Below are positions 1 to 7,731 of a stretch of 22,678 bases of DNA, one piece after another. The DNA comes from Bacteroidales bacterium. GTDB lineage: Bacteria; Bacteroidota; Bacteroidia; Bacteroidales; UBA4417. The translations under genes and the position numbers were made by a program. Location: the NCBI GenBank assembly GCA_016707705.1, contig JADJHD010000036.1:1-22678 (forward strand), given 5' to 3'. Within the stretch, counting starts at the first letter, position 1; every line of letters begins with the position of its first letter. The notes beneath the pieces were generated by a model that had not been told where the DNA came from, ran no database searches, and worked only from the letters and a program-made list of their open reading frames with translations.

Positions 1-364
1 TCTCGTGCTGGCAAAATTCACACCGTAGTAAATCGGGCAGCAGAGACTCGGTGTTGACGGTCAATGCAAACTCCATAGGAGACCCGACAATATAAGTCTG
101 ACCAATATGGTCAGTGGTGAACTGATGATTGTTGTATCCCCAGGAAGTGTGTGCGATCCCATCGAAGAAGTAAATCCGAACCCGACAACCCTCAAGCAAG
201 ACCACTACCATACCCTTTGGATGTTTGAATGATGCGACACGAGATTGGATTGTGCGAACAATGTCCATGCAACTCACCCCGGTCAATATCGCTCTCGTCA
301 ATTCGTTCGTTAAGTTCTTAAATGATTCTCGACTCGACCTAAAAATTCTCTTGAATAGATTCAT
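1..364 (-). CDS. Unrecognised protein, N-terminal part (runs off the left edge)
   Basis: An open frame begins with ATG at 364 and stays open to the window edge, giving about 121 residues of the N-terminus. An AAAGGA-like ribosome binding site lies about 8 nt before the ATG, which supports this start. The protein begins with a basic segment (MNLFKRIFRSSRES), has a hydrophobic strand (MVVVLLEGC) followed by an aromatic-rich stretch (RIYFFDG), and ends at the edge with a CEFC pair that could be half of a zinc site. No signal peptide is obvious. I do not recognise a family. It lies 50 bp after the Sel1 gene on the same strand, so it is probably the third gene of the TIR-NB-ARC operon. The function is unknown. 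Confidence 0.6.
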   Translation of the reverse strand, partial: MNLFKRIFRSSRESFKNLTNELTRAILTGVSCMDIVRTIQSRVASFKHPKGMVVVLLEGCRVRIYFFDGIAHTSWGYNNHQFTTDHIGQTYIVGSPMEFALTVNTESLLPDLLRCEFCQHE

Positions 365-414
365 GTTGTTTCCTTTGTTATTTAGAGTTTCGTCACACCT
401 TGTCAGCCAACCGT

Positions 415-930
415 TCACCATTGATCGACACTTCGTGGACTGAATGTTTTAGCGCGCCGCTCTGCCTCCTGAATCTGTTGCACCGTCATCTGTTGGATGA
501 CGGCACAGCGAATCTCCCTAGCCTTCGGGTAGCCCCCTTGGTCTGAGAGGATAATCCATCGGAATGCCTCAACCCAATCCATCTCGACTCCGTTGCCTTG
601 TCCATAAGAGATCGCAACATTGTATTGAGCCTCGACATGTCCCCCTTCAGCAGCAGCGAGAAACCATCGAAAAGCTTCTGACGAATCTGGAATAACCCCA
701 TGTCCTCGATCAAATGCGATTCCTAAATTATATTAAGCTTGCGCATCTCCCTGTGCAGCCGCACGATGATACCACTTGGTGGATTCAACGAGATTGCGTT
801 GAACTCCTTGACCGAAAAAGTAGAAAATACCAAGATTACATTGCGCGTCAGCTTCACCGGATTCTGCGCGAAGCTTTGTTTCTTCAATGATTTCAGGTGT
901 TGGTGTTTGCATAAGTATGGTTTTCTTCAT
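415..930 (-). pseudogene. Sel1-repeat protein broken by an internal TAA
   Basis: The frame starts at ATG 930 and reads Sel1-like repeats (AQCNLGIFYFFGQGV, then STKWYHRAAAQGDAQA). It hits TAA at 735-733 and continues in the same frame without any other stop to TGA at 417-415, for 172 codons in all. The residues after the stop (YNLGIAFDRGHGV, EAFRWFLAAAEGG, AQYNVAISYGQGNGV) continue the repeat register exactly. The stop falls where the consensus AQYNLG has Gln, so one C-to-T change (CAA to TAA) explains it. The protein would have three Sel1 repeats plus a C-terminal helix (MTVQQIQEAERRAKTF). Sel1 repeats are helical scaffolds for protein-protein contact. The ATG overlaps the upstream TPR gene's TGA (ATGA), so translation is probably coupled. 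A read error or a real null allele are both possible. Confidence 0.8.
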
Positions 931-2213
931 GATGTTTCAGCCAAGGCAGAGCGTATTTCCTTTATGATTTCCAAACTTGGTCGTCCCGCTTCTTCCACTC
1001 GACCCTCTAAGGTATCCACCAGCCCGAAACTCAGATGCTCTTTCCTTACGGAGCGACTGAATTTAGCCAGAATGATGACTTGTCGACGCAAAATCTCAAT
1101 AGACTTGTCTAAACGTCTTTGCCGGTAAAGCACCAATGCCAGGCCGCTCAAAATATTCGACACATTCGGATGAAATAGGCCAAAGTTCGATTCAGCTATT
1201 TCAAGAGAGCTTTGAAATGCAACCTCGGCTTCTGAAAGGCGATTGGCTGCGACCAGACATGCTGCCAGTATATTTAATGCTCGTGCAACTTCTGGATGGT
1301 CGGCCAAGTAGCATTTCCTTATAATTGTAACCGCACGATGAGCATACTTTTCAGCATCTGACATTTGGTTGGTCTTAAGAAGCAACTCGGCTAAGTTGAT
1401 GAGCACCTCTGCAAGGCTCGGGTGTTCTGGATCGAAAGTCTGTTCTTTGATCGCCAACGCACGTCTAAAAAGAGGTTCAGCCTCGGAAATCCGATTTGAA
1501 CAGAAAAGTAGAGTAGCTAAATTATTTAGATCTGTAGCTACATCGGGATGATCCGGACCATAGTAGGATTCATGAATATCCAATGCTCTCTTCACAAGTG
1601 GTTCGGCTTCGGTGAACCGTCCAGTTAATTGAAAGATATTTGCAAGGTTGTTCAGAATTGATGCGACAGCCGGATCCGTTGGTCCTAAAAACATCTCAGT
1701 AGTTTTTAAAGCTTTGCGAATAAGCGATTCGGCTTCGTGTAATCGGTTCGTATCGCGGAGAAGGTCGGCAAGATTAGTCTGTGTCAAAGCAAGATCTGGA
1801 TGGTCGTTACCAATGGTTTCCTGAATCGCAACCGCTCGACGAAGCAACTGTTCCGCTTCATCAAGTCTGTTGGCAGATCGGAGAAGCAAGGCTAGATTAT
1901 TCAGCAGTGGGGCCACCGCAAGAGTTTCCAAACCCCAGAGTCTCTCTTGAACTTCAATGCCCAATCTCATTAGATCTTCACCTTGTGTCCACATTCCCAG
2001 TTGGTAAAGAGGCCCAGATATTGAGTTTGCAAGATCGGCGCCAGCAGAATTGTTTTCCCCAAGCCATTTAATCGCGATTGCTTGTAAGGGACCCACTTCC
2101 CATTGATGTTGCTTTTGATTCCAAACTTGAATGGTTTTTTGGCCTCGATGCAGAACAAAATCGCGTAATGCAGTTTTGAGCAGGTTGCTCCTTTCCTGCA
2201 ACTCAGTTTCAAC
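927..2213 (-). CDS. TPR C-terminal half of the TIR-NB-ARC-TPR protein
   Basis: This is the downstream half of one gene whose 5' half is at 2213-3805. It is in a different frame because one base appears to be missing near 2213. It adds about 428 residues. A helical linker is followed by roughly six 42-residue tetratricopeptide repeats of the kinesin-light-chain type (TPR_10/TPR_12), recognisable by the recurring pattern N-N-L-A-x-L-L...R..EAE.L..RAL.I.E...G..HP. TPRs after an NB-ARC module usually act as the sensor or oligomerisation part of STAND ATPases. The joined protein would be 959 residues. An upstream start in this frame (ATG 2309) exists, but the residues before about 2213 look unlike TPR and are a shadow of the NB-ARC end. 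The TGA stop overlaps the Sel1 start (ATGA). Confidence 0.85.
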   Translation of the reverse strand, partial: VETELQERSNLLKTALRDFVLHRGQKTIQVWNQKQHQWEVGPLQAIAIKWLGENNSAGADLANSISGPLYQLGMWTQGEDLMRLGIEVQERLWGLETLAVAPLLNNLALLLRSANRLDEAEQLLRRAVAIQETIGNDHPDLALTQTNLADLLRDTNRLHEAESLIRKALKTTEMFLGPTDPAVASILNNLANIFQLTGRFTEAEPLVKRALDIHESYYGPDHPDVATDLNNLATLLFCSNRISEAEPLFRRALAIKEQTFDPEHPSLAEVLINLAELLLKTNQMSDAEKYAHRAVTIIRKCYLADHPEVARALNILAACLVAANRLSEAEVAFQSSLEIAESNFGLFHPNVSNILSGLALVLYRQRRLDKSIEILRRQVIILAKFSRSVRKEHLSFGLVDTLEGRVEEAGRPSLEIIKEIRSALAETS

Positions 2214-3805
2214 ACACGCTGAAGAATGCTGTGGATAGCGACAACGCGCGGTTCGGCAGTCTGTTGGAACAACCTCATACCAATCAAACCACGGATCAAT
2301 TGAGTCCATGGATCTCTTTCACCGGTAGCGGAATCGGCGGCCAGTTCCGGATGGCTTTGTCCGGCAATAGCGCGCACCCATGGCAGGGCCACGCCGTCTG
2401 GTGATAGCAGTGAGGCGATCTGTAAAACTGTCCGCGCCGGGGCATCCAGCCGGGCTAGTGTGGGTCGGAGTGTGGCCGTGACTTCGCGCAATTGGCTCAT
2501 CACGCCATCACTTCCGCCGGTCTTCAGATCTTCACGCAGTTTGTTTAGATAATTTCGCACGTCCACTGCATGCTGCTGTTCGGCCACACGCGGATCGCAT
2601 TGCCCCAGATAGACGGCAGCCGTTTCCACGGCTAGGGTCAGCCCACTCAACTCCTGAACAATCTCGCGGGCAGCGACCTCGTGTTCAGGTGAAACAAACG
2701 CCTGCCCTGGCTGGTAGCGGCGGATGAGATCAACAGCCTGATCCTCAGTTAGCTGATCTAAATCCAATGGACGAATCAAAGCGCCGGCCTTTGTGAAATT
2801 GTCCGGAGCGAGCCGGGTGGTGTAGAGTACGTGTGCCCAAGGCTGGTCGGCAAGCAGTTTAAACTGCTCCTGCGCCAGCAATGCTGGTTGATCCACGTTG
2901 TCGAGCAGAAACAACGCCGGACCGCGAGGACGCAAAACATCGAACACCTGTTGCACGGCTTTGGCATCATCAAACTTTTCCTCGCCGGTCAGCTCAATTT
3001 CGAGATCATTCACCAAGGTGCGGAAGACTGTGACCAGCTGTTCCCGTCCCTCGCAACTTAGTAGCCAGCAACCGCCGGGAAAGGCATGGGCTTCCTTGTA
3101 AGCATATGCTTGCGCGAGAGCGGTCTTGCCCATACCACCGATTCCATGAAGGCCGGCCGGGGATAGCTTGGGCGCTTCGAGCAACAGGGCGTGCAGGCTG
3201 GCCAGTTCCGGTTCGCGCCCGACGAAGTTTGCGTTCGGCCAAGGGAGATTGCCGCGCCGGGCACGGTCCAGCGTGAGCAAGCGCAGCCGTTGCGCGACGT
3301 GCTCGGTGAGTTGCTGCAATTCGGAAAGAGCCGCCGCATCAAGGTAGTTGCCGTGGTCGTCGTGCCGCCACTCTTGGCATTGGATGTGGAACCGCTGGAG
3401 CAAGTCACCTTTCCAGCGACGGAGCAACTCGACATCTTCCGGCGCATCGAGGTCTTCGAGTTTCACGAACCAGAGCGATGCAGCACCCTGGCCCACGAGG
3501 CCGTGTTCGCGTTCGTGTTTGCACCATTCCTCCCATTCCCAGCGGCAGGCATCGCTGCGCAGGTAAGTGCGCGAGAGACAAGCAATGAAGAACCGCGAGT
3601 CGCGCAACACCCGATGACAACGGACTTGCCAGTGGTCAAAATCCTTGATGTCCTCCCTGTCGAAGAAAATTTCCAGTTCACGGTTGAAGCGTCGTCGGAA
3701 ATCGGATTCCAGTTCAGCGTGAAGTTCGGCAACCAACGCGGTCACCTCTTTTCGGGAAGTGTTGTCTCCTTGATGCGCGTAAGAGATGAAGAGGTCGTGG
3801 GGCAT
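2213..3805 (-). CDS. TIR-NB-ARC N-terminal half of a frameshifted STAND/NLR-like protein
   Basis: The product starts with a TIR domain (residues 3-10 HDLFISYA, extending to about 150; Glu-rich WEWEEW at 89-94 near the expected catalytic Glu). TIR domains of this kind typically cleave NAD+. An NB-ARC ATPase follows: a FVGRE lead-in at 194-198, Walker A GIGGMGKTA at 221-229, Walker B LFLLDNVD at 298-305, an RNBS-B-like LYTTR at 327-331, and a GLPLA-like GLTLAVETAA at 388-397. The frame then changes at about residue 531 into the TPR half (927-2213). Without the shift this frame runs on to 1970 with non-repeat sequence, which I treat as a shadow. The architecture is that of predicted anti-phage STAND proteins. 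Base composition is more G+C-rich than the island genes at 4136-14592, suggesting separate acquisition. Start ATG 3805 places FISYA directly at the N-terminus. Confidence 0.85.
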
Positions 3806-3847
3806 GATTTTTCTTATAATGGACTTTGGACTTCTTTTTTAGTGAAA

Positions 3848-3855
3848 CAAAGTTA
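3848..3855 (-). promoter_or_regulatory. Possible Bacteroidota -7 element upstream of the TIR-NB-ARC gene
   Basis: The minus strand reads TAACTTTG, an exact match to the Bacteroidota -7 consensus TAnnTTTG, 42 nt before the ATG at 3805. No convincing -33 TTTG lies 19-21 bp further upstream; the nearest is only 11 bp away. It is therefore a weak candidate that could have arisen by chance at the edge of the DUF4062 remnant. Confidence 0.22.
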
Positions 3856-3856
3856 G

Positions 3857-4066
3857 GTGGGAATTACAAATCCATATTGTGCAGTGATCTAAACCAGATT
3901 CACCTTACGCACCCCATCTTAGGTCCACTGCCTGGAATTTGGCTCCCAGCTCTTCACAGAATTTTCCAATCTTGAGAAATAATCCTGCTAAAGGATGTTT
4001 CCTCCAGTTTCATCTCAGTAAAGTTGAACTGACAAATACCCGAAAGGTTTTGGTTTGCTGGGGCAT
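3857..4066 (-). pseudogene. Decayed N-terminal fragment of a DUF4062-type protein
   Basis: The 330-bp gap between the TIR-FGE and TIR-NB-ARC genes is not empty. Reading the minus strand from ATG 4066, frame 1 gives MPQQTKTFRVFVSST. A shift then gives TEMKLEETSF, another shift gives KFCEELGAKFQAVDLRWGA, and after a TAA the same frame gives GESGLDHCTIWIC. Together these follow the conserved N-terminus of DUF4062-type proteins that often precede NACHT/WD40 modules: (F)RVFVSSTFxDM...ER, then F..L...C...GA.FQAVDLRWGV..E.GLD..TM.IC. At least two frameshifts and one stop are present within about 210 bp, and nothing homologous follows. This is a true fossil, not a sequencing slip. It suggests that another STAND gene once followed the TIR-FGE gene and was replaced by the TIR-NB-ARC operon. 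Confidence 0.7.
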
Positions 4067-4135
4067 AAGGCTTCTCGTTTATAATAATTATGTTATTCAA
4101 CTAGTTGATTTCAGAGAATAGTACAAGTAAAAAAT

Positions 4136-5770
4136 TTAGTATGTCTTAGCACATCGAAAGCCAATCTGGGCATTACCTGAAGAGGGAGAAGCTTTACTTC
4201 TGGTTGCACAACGTAACAGTTCTCCAATACCCATGTGATAGTAGCTGCCTCTAATTACCTTCTCAAGGCCTGATGATTCTGAAAAATCACCTTTCCTGTA
4301 ACGATCATAGGCTAGCGGGTCAAAGTCATCGGCACACCATTGCTGTATATTTCCTATCATTTGATAATTCCCCCACACACTCACTCCTTCAGGGTAAGAG
4401 GTAACACTACAGGTGGTTTCCTCACCAGGCTTTTTTGGTGAGCCGGACCACTTACAACGATATCCTTCAAATTCATTTCCCCAGGGAAACTCCCTGCCAT
4501 CATTGCCCCTTGCTGCTTTTTCCCATTCCAGTTCAGTGGGCAGGCGCAACCCTGCCCACTCACAATAGGCATTTGCTCCATACCAGGTGACTCCTGTAAC
4601 AGGATGGTCGTCTTTTTCTCCCCAGGTTTCAAATCCACCTCCCGCCATTCTTATAAAATTGCGGGAATCAAGCTTTATCCATTGGTCCAGTTCCTTCTGT
4701 TCGGGATCGGCCTCAATCAAAAATTGAGTATATTGACTGTTTGTAACCGTAAACATTGATAAGTAGAATGCGGGAAGCTTTACCTGGAAGGGCCGCCCAC
4801 CCTCTTCTGCTCGTCGGCTGCCAGCCCAAAACTCTCCTTCCGGAATCAGAACCAGCTGAGAACCGTCTTTATGATTTGTTATAGAAGTTGTCAAAGAGGT
4901 CAAAACAGACTTTATTTCAATATCTTTTTTATGAATCGGTTGAATTGAAATAACATTTGCCAGGTCCAATACAACAGTAAAGCCACTTTCTTCTTTTCCA
5001 ACAATTCGTCCGGATCTGAATTTTACCGGATCTAATAATTTGCGGTCCTTGAGCAGTATTGAGCCTGCTTCCATGTTCCGGATATCAATTTTTTCAATTT
5101 GATTCCATGGGATTTCCTGAATAGAACTCCCCTTCTCAATGATGAGATGGCCTCTGATGGCATTGGAAAGGTTTTTCTCTGCAAAAAGGTTGTAGACTAT
5201 TCCAAACTCGGTTAGAATCGTTTCATTCCCGGTTGAATCACTAATCTTTAACCCATGAACTAATACAGGTTCCTTTTGCTTAGAAGAGGTTGTTGGGTGA
5301 ATAGATTCAATTGCCTGAATGCTCTCTTTTTCAGTAAGAACTTTAGAAGGTTCAGTAAGTGGAACCTCTCTTTTAAGCAGATGTATTATAGTGTTTGATA
5401 AGACGGCAATATGGGATTCCAGTGGCGGGGTCATCGCATCAAGCCAATGGGTATTTCCAAGGGCAAATTCCAAAGCTTTTGTAGGCAGAATGTCATCAAT
5501 CCTGAAAGGAACCAGGATTTTTCCTTTGCTAAGGGCCCGCTCGACCTCTTTTCGGACAAAAACTGAATTATTGGCTTTTTCTGAAAAAACCAGGATCAGG
5601 ACACTACAATCTGATATTGCATCAACAATTACTTCGCCATATTCCAATCCCGGAATAATATCCCTGGGAGCAATCCAACAGCGGATTTTATGGTTTTCAA
5701 GGGCAGAACATATTGCATTCGCAATTGCTTTATCGTGTGAAGAATAACTAATAAATACATCGTGTTTCAT
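4136..5770 (-). CDS. TIR domain fused to an FGE/SUMF1-like domain
   Basis: I chose ATG 5770 because MKHDVFISYSSHDK is the canonical start of a bacterial TIR; an in-frame ATG at 5830 would add 20 residues of no clear domain. The TIR covers residues 1 to about 135, with the probable catalytic Glu75 in VRKEVERA and a FALGNTHWLD end segment. A beta-rich middle domain (about 170-280) is unrecognised. Residues 301-541 form an FGE-sulfatase/SUMF1 fold (PVTGVTWYGANAYCEWAG, RLPTELEWEKAARG, GNIQQWC, then VIRGSYY, RCATRS, GFRCA). The human FGE active-site cysteines (Cys336/Cys341) lie just before the RCAARS motif; here that stretch is YHMGIGELL, with no cysteine, so formylglycine synthesis is unlikely. 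I infer a ligand-binding role with TIR as the effector. It is the last of four close minus-strand genes, 85 bp after the SLOG gene. Confidence 0.88.
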   Translation of the reverse strand: MKHDVFISYSSHDKAIANAICSALENHKIRCWIAPRDIIPGLEYGEVIVDAISDCSVLILVFSEKANNSVFVRKEVERALSKGKILVPFRIDDILPTKALEFALGNTHWLDAMTPPLESHIAVLSNTIIHLLKREVPLTEPSKVLTEKESIQAIESIHPTTSSKQKEPVLVHGLKISDSTGNETILTEFGIVYNLFAEKNLSNAIRGHLIIEKGSSIQEIPWNQIEKIDIRNMEAGSILLKDRKLLDPVKFRSGRIVGKEESGFTVVLDLANVISIQPIHKKDIEIKSVLTSLTTSITNHKDGSQLVLIPEGEFWAGSRRAEEGGRPFQVKLPAFYLSMFTVTNSQYTQFLIEADPEQKELDQWIKLDSRNFIRMAGGGFETWGEKDDHPVTGVTWYGANAYCEWAGLRLPTELEWEKAARGNDGREFPWGNEFEGYRCKWSGSPKKPGEETTCSVTSYPEGVSVWGNYQMIGNIQQWCADDFDPLAYDRYRKGDFSESSGLEKVIRGSYYHMGIGELLRCATRSKASPSSGNAQIGFRCAKTY

Positions 5771-5855
5771 GATATATTGATTGAGACTATGATATCGTTT
5801 TAGTGAGATGTACTTATCAGGTTGAGTCAATTAGAAATTGATGGATCGAAACCTA

Positions 5856-7700
5856 TTAAACCGGCAAACTAATCCTCCTGAAACTCAACGACACACACCA
5901 TTCATGATTTTCTGTTGCCATTACTTCTTCTGCATTCCTAATCTCATTTGTAAGCTCCTCTATATTTGATACATCGTCAATTGCTCGTTCGAGCCGATGA
6001 AGGATTTCAGCCATTCGTTCTGATCGTGAAGCAATACGCTCAAAGTCATGTATCCCTCCAATAGCATGTTGGGAAGCCGCTATCGCAGGGAGGATTACAA
6101 CAAGAACGGTGATAATATTCTCAATGAAATGGAATTCCGAGAAGAGTTCAGACAAATGAAAAGCGGCAGCAATGAGTGTTAAGGATAACAAGATCCCAAT
6201 AAACTTATGGTCTTTTAATGCTTTCTTTGATTTTTTATAGGCAGTGCGTATGTGGTATTCTGCCTGGTAATTTATCCAGGTGTTGCGCACAAATAGTTTG
6301 ACAGGAAGCAGGTCGCCTGATAAAGGTTTCTGTGGCGAAAGGTCAGACTTTACATATTGAAGGGTAGATTCTACCCAGCCTCCGGGGCTTGGATAAAATG
6401 GCAGAAGTTCAACCGGGGAATTGTTTGATTTTCCAACATCTGGTGGAACAAGGCTTGTAAAGATCAAGATCCTTAAGCGTTCGGCCAGATGCCTGTAATT
6501 CAGCCACTTTTCATGCCAATTACCCACAACACCTAAGCGGTACCAGATTACAGCACTTACAAGTGCAAGTATTTCAAATATGATCAACCATGTATAAGCC
6601 GGAAGAAAAAGTGCCTGTACAATTGACACCAATACCGCGATTGTGGCCAGCCGATATAACCAGCTGGCTGAGCGTATATGCTTTTTATTGTAGTAAATCG
6701 CCAGGTGGTCCGCCATTGCATAATGCGGAAGAATAGAGCTTTTCAGCGGGTCCAGGTATGCTTTTGCAATACCAGAATCACTACCGCCTGTATCCAAATG
6801 CTTCAGGTTATCCTGATAGGCTCTGTTGAATCCAATCAGGCTCCTGGCCGGGTCTCGGTTGTATTCTGCCACTTGAACAAACTGAGAAGCAATTTCTGCG
6901 GCTGATGTTGGCAACTTTCGTCTAAGGTAAAAAGTGGAAGCATCAGCTCTTTTTTTAGGGTTATGAAACAATAAACAAGCGGGTTGATCAGGATGCAAAG
7001 GATTGATCCAGATAAGGGTTCTGTTTAATCGCGAAGCATATTCTACAATCTCAGCGGTACCGCCACCTCCCCTTGCTGGTTCACCATCCCAGACTGCAAT
7101 AATTATATCGCAGGTTTCAACCATCTTCTCTCCGGCACGGCGATAGCCAATATTTCGTGGAGTTGGTGCAGGTTCACTCTCAAAGCTGTGAATGAGCTTA
7201 TAGGATGCCTTGCTATAGAGCGCCTTGAATTCAGCCAGATCCGCTGCTGTTTTGAAATCTGCACAGTAGTCTTCTTCCTTAAAAGGAAGTATTACTTCCA
7301 GAGACGCATTCAACTTTTCCATAGCAGCCCTGGCAACCATTCGGTCAGCTCCTTTTGCCAAAGCAGAAACTACCTGCCATGAGAATGGAGTCTGACGCTC
7401 AGGATTTTCCCTGGCGGAATGGGGAACCATTTTGGCCAGGGCTTTCTTTAGCTTCCATGCAATGATGTTTTCTGCCTTTTTCCACGCAGTATGACCCGGA
7501 ATGAGGGGCTGATGAGGATCTGAGTTAACCGATTCCAACAGGGCCTTCAAGTAACCGAGTGTTTCAGCAATTGCCGTATTGACAGCTTCGATATTCATTA
7601 GTTCCCGATGCCCCGTCACTCCTATTCTGACAGTGTAAGGTATGGGTGACGGGATCTGAACCTCCGCTTGTCCGGGTAGGGGAATAGCTTGGCTTTTCAT
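5856..7700 (-). CDS. SLOG nucleotide-sensor domain fused to a four-helix SLATT-like membrane domain
   Basis: The 614-residue product opens with a SLOG (LOG/DprA-related) domain: IGVTGHRE at 26-33, SALAKGADRMVA at 112-123, IIIAVWDGEPARGGGG at 199-214, then TAEIVEYA. These are the glycine-rich nucleotide-binding loops of that superfamily. After a linker come two hydrophobic pairs at about 348-387 and 500-545, each followed by amphipathic helix, resembling two SLATT (SMODS and SLOG associating two-TM) units rather than the usual one. The C-terminus has the conserved feel of SLATT ends (EEVMATENHEW). In the families described for nucleotide-centred conflict systems, SLOG senses or processes a nucleotide signal and SLATT perturbs the membrane. 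This gene lies 31 bp after the RyR gene stop and 85 bp before the TIR-FGE start, so co-transcription is likely. Confidence 0.85.
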   Translation of the reverse strand: MKSQAIPLPGQAEVQIPSPIPYTVRIGVTGHRELMNIEAVNTAIAETLGYLKALLESVNSDPHQPLIPGHTAWKKAENIIAWKLKKALAKMVPHSARENPERQTPFSWQVVSALAKGADRMVARAAMEKLNASLEVILPFKEEDYCADFKTAADLAEFKALYSKASYKLIHSFESEPAPTPRNIGYRRAGEKMVETCDIIIAVWDGEPARGGGGTAEIVEYASRLNRTLIWINPLHPDQPACLLFHNPKKRADASTFYLRRKLPTSAAEIASQFVQVAEYNRDPARSLIGFNRAYQDNLKHLDTGGSDSGIAKAYLDPLKSSILPHYAMADHLAIYYNKKHIRSASWLYRLATIAVLVSIVQALFLPAYTWLIIFEILALVSAVIWYRLGVVGNWHEKWLNYRHLAERLRILIFTSLVPPDVGKSNNSPVELLPFYPSPGGWVESTLQYVKSDLSPQKPLSGDLLPVKLFVRNTWINYQAEYHIRTAYKKSKKALKDHKFIGILLSLTLIAAAFHLSELFSEFHFIENIITVLVVILPAIAASQHAIGGIHDFERIASRSERMAEILHRLERAIDDVSNIEELTNEIRNAEEVMATENHEWCVSLSFRRISLPV

Positions 7701-7731
7701 TGATTTCTATGGTTAATTACAATGGGGAACA

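Noticed and set aside
739..1128. 129-codon plus-strand open frame
   Set aside because: It is antisense to the Sel1 and TPR genes, whose repeats are unmistakable.
3191..3856. 221-codon plus-strand open frame opposite the TIR-NB-ARC gene
   Set aside because: It lies entirely antisense to a well-supported TIR/NB-ARC coding region in G+C-rich sequence and shows no domain.
3939..4121. 60-codon plus-strand open frame in the intergenic gap
   Set aside because: No recognisable sequence; the opposite strand holds the DUF4062 remnant, which explains the region.
4136..4300. Variable region of a diversity-generating retroelement at the 3' end of the FGE domain
   Set aside because: FGE/C-type-lectin ends are typical DGR targets, but the window has no reverse transcriptase and I found no second, template-like copy of this segment. 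The codons are not enriched in AAC/AAT in the expected pattern.
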